Position numbers and translations under genes: made by a program. DNA of 64,000 nucleotides, taken from contig NZ_REHC01000008.1 of the NCBI RefSeq assembly GCF_003692965.1, forward strand, positions 186,001-250,000, written 5' to 3'. The notes beneath the pieces are model-generated. The model was given only the letters and a program-made list of their open reading frames with translations. It made no database searches and had not been told where the DNA came from. Below, one piece after another: positions 1-9,301 of the stretch; position 1 is the stretch's first letter, and every line of letters begins with the position of its first letter. This stretch comes from Lactobacillus sp. ESL0246 (lineage in GTDB: Bacteria > Bacillota > Bacilli > Lactobacillales > Lactobacillaceae).

Positions 1-903
1 AACCAATAAATAATCAACATGTTCAGCTAGGGCTTTACTTGTTGCATCATAAACCACCGATGCGGGATCAGCCTGCTCTTTTCCTGTAACAACCGGAACA
101 TTGACCCGTTTACCCCATTCTACAAGTTGCTCGACAGCACCGGCTCTAAAAGTATCTGCTGCCGCTAAAATAACCGATTTACCTTGATCCTTAAATCGTT
201 TAGCTAATTTGCCAATTGTGGTTGTCTTACCCGCACCATTTACGCCAACAAAGAGATAGATAGTGGGCTGATCATCAGCATGAAAGCGCAATTTTTCGCT
301 AGCTGCATCTCCATTTTGATCATATAAATCAACCAACTTTTCCACAATTACTTTTTTCAAATCATCACGTGACTTGGCATTTTGTAACTTAGCTTCATCT
401 CTAAGTTCATCTGTTAAAGTTTCAGCTGTTTCATAGCCAACATCAGATTCAATCAGTAATTCTTCTAAATCATCAAAAAAATCCTCATCAACAGTTCTAA
501 ACTTAGCAAAAAATTGATTCAGTCGTGAACCAAAACCCTTATTAGTTTTCTCTAATCCTTTTTCGTACAACTCTGCACTAGCTGTTTCTTGAACTTGAGA
601 ATTATTTTTATCTGATTTTTTTTCGTCGACAATTGTTTCTTGAGATGTATTATTTGCTGTTGTCTTTTCAGAAAACTTATTGTCACCATTTGGTTGGTGA
701 TCTTGCAGTGAAGACGATTCTTTATCTGTTTCAGTTTGTTTTAAAAGGTGATTTTTCCCACTTTTTTCATCGCTTGATACAGTTTTTACATCTTGGTCAA
801 TTTCCTCGGTATTTTCTTTTTGGTCTGTTGCCGTCTTTTTAATAGCTGTTTCGTCATCATTGTTACCGAATAAAGACTTTTTTATTTTATCAAATAAACC
901 CAA
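1..903 (-). CDS. ftsY: Signal recognition particle receptor FtsY (partial, C-terminus outside window)
   Basis: SRP receptor GTPase that docks ribosome-SRP complexes at the membrane for co-translational insertion. The first 301 codons are present. A TTG start at 903 gives MGLFDKIKKSLFG, the usual amphipathic FtsY opening, and sits behind GAGGTAAATTAAAA. Residues about 15-105 are an acidic, low-complexity A domain. The N (helical bundle) domain follows, then the G1 loop GVNGAGKTTTIGKL near residue 222 and the DTFRAGAVEQL motif near 258. The DTAGR and TKxD motifs lie beyond the window. The start is 2 bases from the smc stop, so it is probably co-transcribed with rnc and smc, the standard Firmicutes order. 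Confidence 0.97.
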   Translation of the reverse strand, partial: MGLFDKIKKSLFGNNDDETAIKKTATDQKENTEEIDQDVKTVSSDEKSGKNHLLKQTETDKESSSLQDHQPNGDNKFSEKTTANNTSQETIVDEKKSDKNNSQVQETASAELYEKGLEKTNKGFGSRLNQFFAKFRTVDEDFFDDLEELLIESDVGYETAETLTDELRDEAKLQNAKSRDDLKKVIVEKLVDLYDQNGDAASEKLRFHADDQPTIYLFVGVNGAGKTTTIGKLAKRFKDQGKSVILAAADTFRAGAVEQLVEWGKRVNVPVVTGKEQADPASVVYDATSKALAEHVDYLLV

Positions 904-905
904 TT

Positions 906-3900
906 TTAATTTACCTCATTTTTTATTTCTCTTAACGACACTGACAATACTTGTGAAACCCCAGATTCTTGCATCACAACACCATAAAGCTGATCTGCTT
1001 GTTCCATTGTACCTCTTCGGTGTGTAATGACAATAAATTGTGTGTGCAAATCATATTTTTCTAAAAATTGAGCAAAACGTGTCACATTAGCATCATCAAG
1101 AGCTGCCTCAACTTCATCAAGCACACAAAATGGAACAGGTTTGACCTTAAGCATTGCAAATAACAAAGTAATTGCCGTTAAAGCTCGTTCTCCACCTGAT
1201 AAAAGGCTAAGACTTTGTTGCTTTTTACCTGGAGGTTGGGCAATAATTTCTATTCCCGTATTAAGTAAATCATCTGGAGCAGTTAAAACAAGTTTGGCTT
1301 TTCCTCCACCAAAAACAATTGGAAATAGTTCCATAAAGTTTTTAGCAACTTCACTAAAAGTTTTATTAAATCTGACACAAACCTCTTGATCCAATTCAGC
1401 CATTGATTTTCGTAAATTGTCACGTCCGCTCAATAAATCATTTTGTTGATTATTTAGAAAATCAAATCTTTTCTTTACATCTTCATATTCTGCAATAGAT
1501 TTCAGATTTACCGGACCAATATCTTCAAGCGACATTTGATGCAGTTTAACACTCTTTTGTAGCTTCATCCTGGTTTGTTCATCATTTTCTAAATCAGACT
1601 GCGCAAGTGCTGCCTCATAAGTTAAAGAGTAATTCTTGCGTAATTGTTCAAGTCTTTGATCTATTTTACTATTTAATTGTGCTATTTTAACTGAAAAATT
1701 TTCTTGCTCATTTGCAGCATTTTTGCGTAAATCATAATTACGACTTGCAACTTGATCAAGCTGACTAATTTTAGCATCAAATTGTCCCAGTTGGGCACTG
1801 AGCTTGGTCACTTGTTGTTGCAGTTTTACTTTTTTAATAGTATCCTCTTTAGTTTGTGCTTCTAAGATTTGCTTTTTCTGCTGATCAAGATCACGATTAT
1901 GGCTAATAGCCTCTAACTTATTAGTCAAATTCTTAATTTGAGTTTGTAGTTGCGTTAAGTGCTGCTGCTTTTCAACTTGCTGCTTAGCAATATTTTCTAG
2001 CTTATTTGTGTAAACAGCAATCTTGGGATCAAGCTCTGCTAATTGATCTTGTATATGTTGATTAAGAGACGTAAAGTTTTTGATTTTTTCTTGTAGAGAA
2101 TCAATTTTTATTTTTTGTTGTTCAATTTGTTCAACAAAAGTTTCTTTTTTCTTTTTCGTAATGTGGATTTTTTCTTGAAGCTCTTTTAATTGTTGTTGAT
2201 GCTGTTTTTGAGTTATTTTAAACAACTTATTTGCTTTCTCTAATCTTTTAACCTCTTTTTCTTGGTTTTGATAAGATAGCGTAACTTCAGTTAATTCTTG
2301 TTTGTAATTTTGGTATTTTTCTTGAACTTCAGTAATTTCTCGGTTTAGCTTTTGGTCAACAGAAGCCAACTCTTTATAGCTAACTTGATCTTTTTTTAAC
2401 TGTCTTTCCAGTTTACTAAGCGTTGCTTTTAATTGATTGAGCTCAGCAACAGTCTGCAAAGGAGAATTATTTTTTTGATTACGAGCACCCCCTGTCATTG
2501 AGCCACCAGGAGAAACCACATCTCCGTCAAGTGTTACAATTCGATAGCGAACAATTCGTTGATGCATTTTTAATGCGTTATCAATGGTATCAACGATAAT
2601 TGTACTGCCAAGCAAATAATTAATTGCAGGCCTAATATCTTGTACAACAGTGGTTTTAACTAATTCACTAGCTACTCCCTGGTAACCTGTATAAGAATCA
2701 AGGATCTTTTTGGTCGAAGTTGGGATTGTATATTCATTCAACCCATCAAGTGGCAAAAAAGTTGCCCGACCAGCATGGTTACTCTTTAACCGATTTATTG
2801 CATCGCGTGCACTTAATTTAGAACTAGTAACTAAATCTTGAACACCACCACCAAGCGCTGTTGTCATTGCGGCTTCCAATTCGATTGGAAATGAAATAAG
2901 TTCACCTACAACTCCAATCACTCCTGGATAATTATCTAAGTTATTTAAAACAGTTTTTACACCATAATAATATCCTTCATGCCGTTTACGAATATTTTCA
3001 AGTGCTTCAAAACGTGCCTTTATTTCCCGGTAGCGCTGGCTGTTGTCTGATAATATTTGCTGAACATTAGATAACTTACTTTGATTATCATTTTTTTGAT
3101 TAATTAATTTCGTTAGCGTAACTTGTTCATTTTGGGATTTTTGCCTTAAAATCTTGCCCTGTTCACCCAATCGTTTCAATTCCACTGAGCCATGGTCTAA
3201 CTGCATTGTTACGTCATTATTTTGATTAGAATGATCATCGACAGTTCTTTTTAATTCTGAATTTAAATAGACGATCTCATTATTATTTGATGTTTGGTCC
3301 TGTAATAATTGGATATATTCTGCTCGCAAATCATCCAAATTTTGATTTAATTGGTCAGGATTTGCATCAAGTTGCACAGTCAACTTTTCTCTTTGACCTT
3401 TTAACTGCTGCTTCTCCGCCTTTAACTTTTGCTCTTTAAAAGTGAGTTCAGCACATTCATGTTCTAATTCTTTTACCTGACCATTTAAGTCTGTTAATTC
3501 TGTTTGATATTCGTTTTTAGTCGCTTCATTGTATTGTTTACTTTGCTCAGCTACCTGTAAATCAGTATTAATTTCTGAAAGTTTCTTTGTCAAAGCTAGT
3601 AAATCCTGCTGAATTTGTTCGCGTTGCGTACTGATTTTTTTATATTCTGCTCTTTTAGAAGCAACGGCATTTTGTGATTCCTTCACTTCGCGATCAAGCT
3701 TTGACAAAAGAACTTGATTTTGCTCTGCCTTTTCTTGGACTGCTTTTTTTTGCCCATCAATTGTTTCAATTTCAAATGCTAGCAAAGTTTTTAAATCCTG
3801 ATCAAGCCCTTTTTTCTGAAATTGATACTCTTTAGCCAATGAGCTTTGTTCATGCAGTGGTTCAAGACGCTGCTGCAACTCTTTAACCAAATCATTAATA

Positions 3901-4469
3901 CGAACCAAATTATCAGTAGTCTGTTCAAGTTGGGCATTTGCCTCTTCCTTTTGCTTTTTAAACGAAAGAACTCCTGCCGCTTCTTCAAACAGACTACGAC
4001 GCTCTTCAGGACGAGAATTCAAAATTTGATCAACACGTCCTTGCGAGATAATAGACAAGCTATTTTGTGAAATTCCCGAATCAAGAAATAATGATTTAAC
4101 ATCGCGCTGACGAACGCTTTGCTTATTAATAAGATATTCGTTTTCACCTGAGCGTAATATACGTCGCGTAATAGTAACCATTTCTGCATCTAAATTCAAT
4201 TCATGATTATGGTTATCAAAGATCATTGACACTTCGGCATGATTTGTTGGTTGCCTAAATTCACTACCAGCAAAAATTACGTCTTTCATGTTAGACCCAC
4301 GTAACGATTTCGCACTGGCTTCTCCCATTACCCAGCGAATAGCTTCAGTAATGTTACTTTTACCACTACCATTGGGTCCAACAATACCAGTAATTCCGTT
4401 ATTAAATTCAATTTTTGTTTTATCTGCAAATGATTTAAAACCATCAATAATTAGTTCAGTTAATGGCAC
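906..4469 (-). CDS. smc: Chromosome segregation protein SMC
   Basis: Condensin ATPase that organises and segregates the chromosome together with ScpA/ScpB. It has 1187 residues, the usual SMC length. The Walker A motif GPNGSGKSN is at residues 31-39. Two long Gln/Lys/Glu-rich coiled-coil arms flank a hinge at about 505-655. The C-terminal head has the signature LSGGERALTA near 1088 and Walker B FCVLDEVEAALDD near 1113. The GTG start is preceded by AGGAGG, which overlaps the rnc stop region. It lies between rnc and ftsY. Confidence 0.98.
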   Translation of the reverse strand: MPLTELIIDGFKSFADKTKIEFNNGITGIVGPNGSGKSNITEAIRWVMGEASAKSLRGSNMKDVIFAGSEFRQPTNHAEVSMIFDNHNHELNLDAEMVTITRRILRSGENEYLINKQSVRQRDVKSLFLDSGISQNSLSIISQGRVDQILNSRPEERRSLFEEAAGVLSFKKQKEEANAQLEQTTDNLVRINDLVKELQQRLEPLHEQSSLAKEYQFQKKGLDQDLKTLLAFEIETIDGQKKAVQEKAEQNQVLLSKLDREVKESQNAVASKRAEYKKISTQREQIQQDLLALTKKLSEINTDLQVAEQSKQYNEATKNEYQTELTDLNGQVKELEHECAELTFKEQKLKAEKQQLKGQREKLTVQLDANPDQLNQNLDDLRAEYIQLLQDQTSNNNEIVYLNSELKRTVDDHSNQNNDVTMQLDHGSVELKRLGEQGKILRQKSQNEQVTLTKLINQKNDNQSKLSNVQQILSDNSQRYREIKARFEALENIRKRHEGYYYGVKTVLNNLDNYPGVIGVVGELISFPIELEAAMTTALGGGVQDLVTSSKLSARDAINRLKSNHAGRATFLPLDGLNEYTIPTSTKKILDSYTGYQGVASELVKTTVVQDIRPAINYLLGSTIIVDTIDNALKMHQRIVRYRIVTLDGDVVSPGGSMTGGARNQKNNSPLQTVAELNQLKATLSKLERQLKKDQVSYKELASVDQKLNREITEVQEKYQNYKQELTEVTLSYQNQEKEVKRLEKANKLFKITQKQHQQQLKELQEKIHITKKKKETFVEQIEQQKIKIDSLQEKIKNFTSLNQHIQDQLAELDPKIAVYTNKLENIAKQQVEKQQHLTQLQTQIKNLTNKLEAISHNRDLDQQKKQILEAQTKEDTIKKVKLQQQVTKLSAQLGQFDAKISQLDQVASRNYDLRKNAANEQENFSVKIAQLNSKIDQRLEQLRKNYSLTYEAALAQSDLENDEQTRMKLQKSVKLHQMSLEDIGPVNLKSIAEYEDVKKRFDFLNNQQNDLLSGRDNLRKSMAELDQEVCVRFNKTFSEVAKNFMELFPIVFGGGKAKLVLTAPDDLLNTGIEIIAQPPGKKQQSLSLLSGGERALTAITLLFAMLKVKPVPFCVLDEVEAALDDANVTRFAQFLEKYDLHTQFIVITHRRGTMEQADQLYGVVMQESGVSQVLSVSLREIKNEVN

Positions 4470-4481
4470 AAACTTATCCTC

Positions 4482-5168
4482 CTAATTAAGTTTTGTCAAA
4501 GCTACTTTAGCCGCTTCTTGTTCAGCAGCTTTTTTATTGTGCCCCTTACCTTGTGACAAAACCTTACCGTCGACAACTAGTTGAACTGTAAACCTTAACG
4601 GCGTTTGTTCCTCTTTTAAAACCGTATATTCAATCTTTACAGGACCGTCTTTTTGTAATAGCTCTTGTAAGTCAGTTTTATAATCTCTGGACGCATCAAA
4701 TTTACCAGCATCAATGATCGGATAAACAGTTAAGCTTAAAAAGTGTTCTACTGCATCCATGCCTTGATCAAGAAAAAGCGCACCATTAAAAGCTTCAAAA
4801 ACATCTTCTAACAATGTTTTGCGTGAACGCGCACCCGCTTTTTCTTCACCATGACCCAGATTTATTTCTGCTGGAAAACCAAATTTTTGTGAAAACTCAG
4901 CAAAACCTTCCGTATCAACAATATTGGAGCGCATTCGCGTCAATTCACCTTCATTTAATTCGGTAAAGTTGCAATATAAATAATTGGAAATTGCCAATTC
5001 AAGCACTGCATCTCCCAAAAATTCCAACTTTTCATAGTTCCTAATTCCACTTTCAGGATGCTCATTAGCATATGAGGAATGAGTGAATGCCTCTTCAAGT
5101 AATTTTAAATTATTGAATTTAATGTGATATTTTGTTTCTAATTGATTAATAAATTTTGAACTAACCAT
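4482..5168 (-). CDS. rnc: Ribonuclease III
   Basis: Double-strand-specific endoribonuclease that processes rRNA precursors and structured mRNAs. It has 228 residues. The RNase III signature EKLEFLGDAVLEL is at 46-58, and the second acidic cluster LLEDVFEAF near 118-126 supplies Mg-binding residues. A C-terminal dsRNA-binding domain covers about 158-226 (GHNKKAAEQEAAKVAL). ATG start behind GAAAGGA. First gene of rnc-smc-ftsY, just downstream of the oppA cluster and its terminator. Confidence 0.98.
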   Translation of the reverse strand: MVSSKFINQLETKYHIKFNNLKLLEEAFTHSSYANEHPESGIRNYEKLEFLGDAVLELAISNYLYCNFTELNEGELTRMRSNIVDTEGFAEFSQKFGFPAEINLGHGEEKAGARSRKTLLEDVFEAFNGALFLDQGMDAVEHFLSLTVYPIIDAGKFDASRDYKTDLQELLQKDGPVKIEYTVLKEEQTPLRFTVQLVVDGKVLSQGKGHNKKAAEQEAAKVALTKLN

Positions 5169-5221
5169 TTTATCAGTTCCTTTCTTTCCCTAAAATTATA
5201 CCAGTTTTTAGGAGCAAAACT

Positions 5222-5263
5222 GAAAAAAGAAAACTATTGCATAATAAACTGCAATAGTTTTTC
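5222..5263 (-). terminator. Intrinsic terminator after oppA1
   Basis: A perfect 12-base inverted repeat (AAAACTATTGCA / TGCAATAGTTTT) with an 8-base loop. On the minus strand it is followed by TTTTCTTTTTT. It lies about 75 bases past the first oppA stop and separates the opp cluster from rnc. T-runs on both sides mean it could also act on the plus strand. Confidence 0.85.
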
Positions 5264-5337
5264 TAAAAATTATTTTATGATTTTATTTATTAAAGCAGGT
5301 AAATCAAAATTTCTATACGGAAATCTAGTCAACATAA

Positions 5338-7110
5338 CTATTTAGCATACGCAACTTTGTACCAAAGTTGATGACCATTATTAGTTTGTGATGGCTTCAA
5401 TGAATAGCCAGTTAATTTACTATTAACCGCATCTATTTGATATAAATTATAAGTCGGAATTACATAAGCTTCATCATTCATATACTTTTGCCATTCATGG
5501 AATTTTTGTACCCGGTAATTATGATCAAAGGCCTTTTGTGAATCCATTTCATCAATTAACTTATTATTTTCTGGGGTCACAAACCGTGAATAATTGGACA
5601 TTGTCCCTTCACTGTATAATTGAGTTTGGGACGGTTCACTAGACATGCTCCAACCGGCCATGAACATGTCTACGCCCGGAGCATCATGTTGTACTTTATC
5701 ATAGAAAGAATTAAATTCGGTTAAACGTCCTCCGAACAACTTAACATTCAAACCAATCTTGTTCCATTGCTGAATATAATTTTGGACAATTGGTTCCTGA
5801 ATGCTATTTCCAGACATAGCCATGAAGTTAATCGTCAATGGCTTGCCATCCGGAGTAGTGCGCCATTTCCCTTTCTTCTTATAGCCAGCCTTATCCAAAA
5901 TTTCATTAGCTTTCTTTAAGTTATACGTATAGCCTTTATTACTCTTGTCAAAGTAATCACCAAACTGTGCCGGGATCAAGGTTGGAATTTGGAAACTTAA
6001 GCCATCAGTATAATGTTTATAGACAGCGTCGGTATTCATTGCATAGGCCATGGCTTGGCGCAAATTCTTATCACCCATCTTGGCATGTGGATCCATTACG
6101 TTCTTTGATTTTTTAGCATCCCATTTACCGACCTTAAAGGCAATATAGTAGTATGCTAATGGAATCTGTGCCACAAAAGTTGTATCTTTAGTGTCTTTGA
6201 CCTGTTTCCATTGGCTATTTACAACCCTAGCAACATCAAATTTATGACTCTTAATTGCCTGTGAAGCTGAATTTGGTGAAACTACTTGATAAACAATCTT
6301 ATCTAGTTTTGGTTTACCACGCCAGTAGTACTTATTTGGTACCCAAGTTACTGATTGTCCCCGCACAAGTTTTTGCAATTGATACGGGCCAAAGAAAAGC
6401 GGTTTCTTTCTGATTTGATCAGAAGCTTCTAATTTAGCAAACGGAATATTTTTTAAATAGTGGTAGGGAGCCGCATTTTCCGAAATATAACCGTTACCAC
6501 TATTGGTCATACCAGGCTTTAGTTCTTTGCAGTGGATAACTACCACGCGACCATTTTCACCATCAGGCATTTCGATCCCAGAAATGGTTTTGGCTTTGCC
6601 TTCATGGTATTCAGCCATGCCGTTAATAATGTTAAACTGATCTGCATAACGCTGTGATTTGGTAGCCTTATTGGCAATAATTTCATAGGCATATTCAATA
6701 TCCTTAGCCGTTACCTGCTTGCCATCAGACCATTTAACCCCCTTTTTCACGGTAATAGTAACAGTCTTGGCCTTGCGATCAAGTTTTAAGGTAGCTGGTC
6801 CTTTGTCAGTAATTTTATAATGATCATCGGTATCAAACAGTGATTCTTGTCCCGGACTCATGACATCGCCATCAGGTACGCCCATATATAATTCTTCATT
6901 GAAAATTCCAGTAAATGGGGTATCGGTTTCTTCAGCAACTTTTAAAGTTCCGCCCTGTTTAGCGGGTTTGACGGCTGTCTGCATCGGAAATTTGCTGGCA
7001 GTTTTAGCGCCCTCATTACCGCCAGCATTATTACTTTTGCCACAGGCAACTAAAGTTAATGCCGCAGCAGTTACAACTCCAATTGAGCCAATTAATTTAT
7101 TTTTCTTCAT
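5338..7110 (-). CDS. oppA: Oligopeptide ABC transporter substrate-binding lipoprotein OppA (copy 1)
   Basis: Extracytoplasmic peptide-binding lipoprotein (SBP_bac_5 family) that delivers oligopeptides to an Opp permease. It has 590 residues. A lipoprotein signal ends in the lipobox LVAC with Cys23, followed by an Asn/Gly-rich linker. Family landmarks include KGVKWSDGKQVTAKDI and FFGPYQ. It is closely similar along its whole length to the next two genes, so it is a tandem duplicate. It has its own promoter and its own terminator. Specificity cannot be told from sequence. In lactobacilli this family supports growth on milk or plant peptides. ATG start behind AGAAGGAGA. Confidence 0.95.
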   Translation of the reverse strand: MKKNKLIGSIGVVTAAALTLVACGKSNNAGGNEGAKTASKFPMQTAVKPAKQGGTLKVAEETDTPFTGIFNEELYMGVPDGDVMSPGQESLFDTDDHYKITDKGPATLKLDRKAKTVTITVKKGVKWSDGKQVTAKDIEYAYEIIANKATKSQRYADQFNIINGMAEYHEGKAKTISGIEMPDGENGRVVVIHCKELKPGMTNSGNGYISENAAPYHYLKNIPFAKLEASDQIRKKPLFFGPYQLQKLVRGQSVTWVPNKYYWRGKPKLDKIVYQVVSPNSASQAIKSHKFDVARVVNSQWKQVKDTKDTTFVAQIPLAYYYIAFKVGKWDAKKSKNVMDPHAKMGDKNLRQAMAYAMNTDAVYKHYTDGLSFQIPTLIPAQFGDYFDKSNKGYTYNLKKANEILDKAGYKKKGKWRTTPDGKPLTINFMAMSGNSIQEPIVQNYIQQWNKIGLNVKLFGGRLTEFNSFYDKVQHDAPGVDMFMAGWSMSSEPSQTQLYSEGTMSNYSRFVTPENNKLIDEMDSQKAFDHNYRVQKFHEWQKYMNDEAYVIPTYNLYQIDAVNSKLTGYSLKPSQTNNGHQLWYKVAYAK

Positions 7111-7144
7111 AAATGGATTTCTCCTTCTTTATAATGTTTATAGC

Positions 7145-7197
7145 TGTTTTGGAATAAGTTAATAATTAAATATTATCACTAAAATTTAATTTTGCAA
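7145..7197 (-). promoter_or_regulatory. oppA1 promoter with conserved start-region element
   Basis: Read on the minus strand: -35 TTGCAA (7192-7197), 16-base spacer, -10 TAATAT (7170-7175). Directly downstream comes AATTATTAACTTATTCCAAA (about 7147-7167), an element that recurs at the same place in front of the other two oppA genes. Confidence 0.65.
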
Positions 7198-7249
7198 CAT
7201 AATTTGTTAAATTTGTATTATCATCTTTTAATTTATGCTTTTTTGCTTA

Positions 7250-7275
7250 TAAAAAAACCTCGAGCTTACTCGAGA
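7250..7275 (-). terminator. Intrinsic terminator after oppA2
   Basis: CTCGAG-CTTA-CTCGAG hairpin (7259-7274), followed on the minus strand by GG and seven T (7257-7251). It ends the second oppA transcript upstream of the oppA1 promoter. Confidence 0.85.
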
Positions 7276-7296
7276 TTTTCTGATTATTAATACTAC

Positions 7297-9072
7297 TTAT
7301 TTAGCGAAGCCAACTTCGCCCCATAACTGGTGACCATTTGAATTATCTGATGGCTTTGTCGAATAACCAGTCAGCTTCTTATTAACTGCTGTAACCTTAT
7401 ATGAATTATCCGTAGGAATAACATAAGCTTCCTCATTCATATACTTTTGCCATTCATGGAATTTTTGTAGTCGGTATGAATGGTCGAAAGATTTTGGTGA
7501 ATCGATTTCATTTAAAAGCCGAGTGTTTTCCGAGGTTACAAATCTAGTATAGTTCATTGGTGCGCCTTCACCATAAAGAGAGGCCGGTGATGGTTCACTG
7601 GCTAAGCTCCAACCAGCTAGAAAGACATCTACTGTTGGATCGTCATTTTGAATTTTATCTAAAAATGAATTGTATTCTGTCAAACGCCCACCAACTAATT
7701 TAACGTTTAAGCCAATCTTATTCCATTGTTGGATGTAATTTTGAATAGTTGGTTCTTGAACTGAACTACCAGTTTTTGCCATAAAATTAATTGTTAACGG
7801 TTTACCATTAGGTTGAACGCGCCATTTGCCTTTTTTCTTGTAGCCAGCTTTATCTAAAAGTTCATTAGCTTTCTTGAGATTATAATCATAGCCCTTAGCA
7901 GTTTTATCATAGTAATCCCCAAACTGAGCGGGTATTAAAGTTGGTATCTTAAAACTTAACCCCGAAGTATAACGCTTATCAACCGCATCAACGTTCATTG
8001 CGTAACCCATTGCCTGCCGCAATGCCTTATTATTCATCTTTGACTTTGAATCCATCACATTCTTGCCTTGTTTGGCATCCCATTTACCAACTTTAAAGCC
8101 AAGATAATTATAAGATAATGGAATTTGAGCTATAAAGTTGACTCCATTAGTATTTTTAACTTGATTCCATTGATCATTAACTACTTCTGCTATATCAAAT
8201 TTATGACTCTTAATCGCCTGTGAAGTCGAATTTGGTGAAATTACTTGCGCAGTAATCTTGTCTAATTTTGGTCTACCACGCCAGTAATACTTGTTGGGAA
8301 CCCAAGTTACAGATTGACCACGCACAATACTCTTGACTTTAAACGGACCAAAAAAGATTGGCTTCTTTCTAATTTGATCAGAAGATTGTAATTTTTCAAA
8401 TGGTACATCCTTTAAATAATGATACGGGGATGCATACTCCCAAAAATAACCATTACCACTGTATAACATCCCCGGCTTCATTTCTTTAAAATGCAAAATA
8501 ACCGTGCGGCCGTTTTCACCATCTGGTAATTCAATCCCAGAGATGGTTTTAGCTTTACCCTCATGGTATTCTTTCATACCAACAATTTCTTCAAGCTGAC
8601 TACTATAGCGCTGTGCCTTTGTCTTTTTGTTAGCCAAAATTTCATATGGATATTCGATATCTTTAGCAGTTACTTGTTTACCATCGGACCACTTAACGCC
8701 ATCTTTAACTGTAATCGTAATCGTTTTTGCTTTTTGATCAAGCTTCATAGTAGCTGGACCTTTATTGGTTATCTTGTAATTATCGTCGGTATCAAATAAT
8801 TCTTCTTCACCAGGTGCAGCGACATTACTATCAATAGCAGTCGTAGATAGTTCATCCGAAAAAATACCAGTAAACGGCGTGTCAGTTTTTACCGCATATT
8901 TTATTGCTCCCCCCTGTTTAGCCTTTTTAACAGGGACAGCTTGTGGAAATTTACTTGCCGTCTTCGCATTCTCGTTATTTGCCGAATTGTTACTACTTTT
9001 ACCGCAAGCAACCAAAGTTAGTGCCGCAGCGGTTACAATTCCTACAGAACGAAGAATTCTAGTTTTTTTCAT
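7297..9072 (-). CDS. oppA: Oligopeptide ABC transporter substrate-binding lipoprotein OppA (copy 2)
   Basis: Second of three tandem OppA paralogues, with 591 residues. The signal peptide ends in LVAC with lipidated Cys23. It shares the SBP_bac_5 layout and motifs with its neighbours (WSDGKQVTAKDIEYPYEI, YYWRGRPKLDKI, KFHEWQKYMNEEAYVIPT). Residues lining the binding cleft probably differ between copies, which would broaden the peptide range. That is inference. ATG start, weak Shine-Dalgarno TTGGAG. Own promoter and terminator. Confidence 0.95.
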   Translation of the reverse strand: MKKTRILRSVGIVTAAALTLVACGKSSNNSANNENAKTASKFPQAVPVKKAKQGGAIKYAVKTDTPFTGIFSDELSTTAIDSNVAAPGEEELFDTDDNYKITNKGPATMKLDQKAKTITITVKDGVKWSDGKQVTAKDIEYPYEILANKKTKAQRYSSQLEEIVGMKEYHEGKAKTISGIELPDGENGRTVILHFKEMKPGMLYSGNGYFWEYASPYHYLKDVPFEKLQSSDQIRKKPIFFGPFKVKSIVRGQSVTWVPNKYYWRGRPKLDKITAQVISPNSTSQAIKSHKFDIAEVVNDQWNQVKNTNGVNFIAQIPLSYNYLGFKVGKWDAKQGKNVMDSKSKMNNKALRQAMGYAMNVDAVDKRYTSGLSFKIPTLIPAQFGDYYDKTAKGYDYNLKKANELLDKAGYKKKGKWRVQPNGKPLTINFMAKTGSSVQEPTIQNYIQQWNKIGLNVKLVGGRLTEYNSFLDKIQNDDPTVDVFLAGWSLASEPSPASLYGEGAPMNYTRFVTSENTRLLNEIDSPKSFDHSYRLQKFHEWQKYMNEEAYVIPTDNSYKVTAVNKKLTGYSTKPSDNSNGHQLWGEVGFAK

Positions 9073-9113
9073 ATATAAAAATACTCCAATCTATTTAATG
9101 AGTAATCATTATT

Positions 9114-9168
9114 AAGTTTTCGGAATAAGCTAATAATTATATTCTAGCATAGAAAAAAATAAGATTCA
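9114..9168 (-). promoter_or_regulatory. oppA2 promoter with conserved start-region element
   Basis: Minus strand: -10 TAGAAT (9141-9146) preceded by TGC, and a poor -35 TGAATC (9163-9168) at 16-base spacing. The downstream element AATTATTAGCTTATTCCGAA matches the one at oppA1 at all but two positions. Confidence 0.55.
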
Positions 9169-9187
9169 TTAGCGGCGTATTGCATAG

Positions 9188-9222
9188 AAAAAACAGCTTT
9201 GCTTTTGCAAAACTGTTTTAAA
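9188..9222 (-). terminator. Intrinsic terminator after oppA3
   Basis: AAAACAG-C-TTTGC / GCAAA-A-CTGTTTT stem with a TTTT loop, followed by six T on the minus strand. The core is base-for-base the same as the terminator after oppC at 11866-11898. Confidence 0.85.
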
Positions 9223-9301
9223 CTACTTCTTACTAATAACTATTTTCATAAAAATCATAATTTTGTGACGAGGCATCAATTCAAAATTTTATTATAATTA
9301 C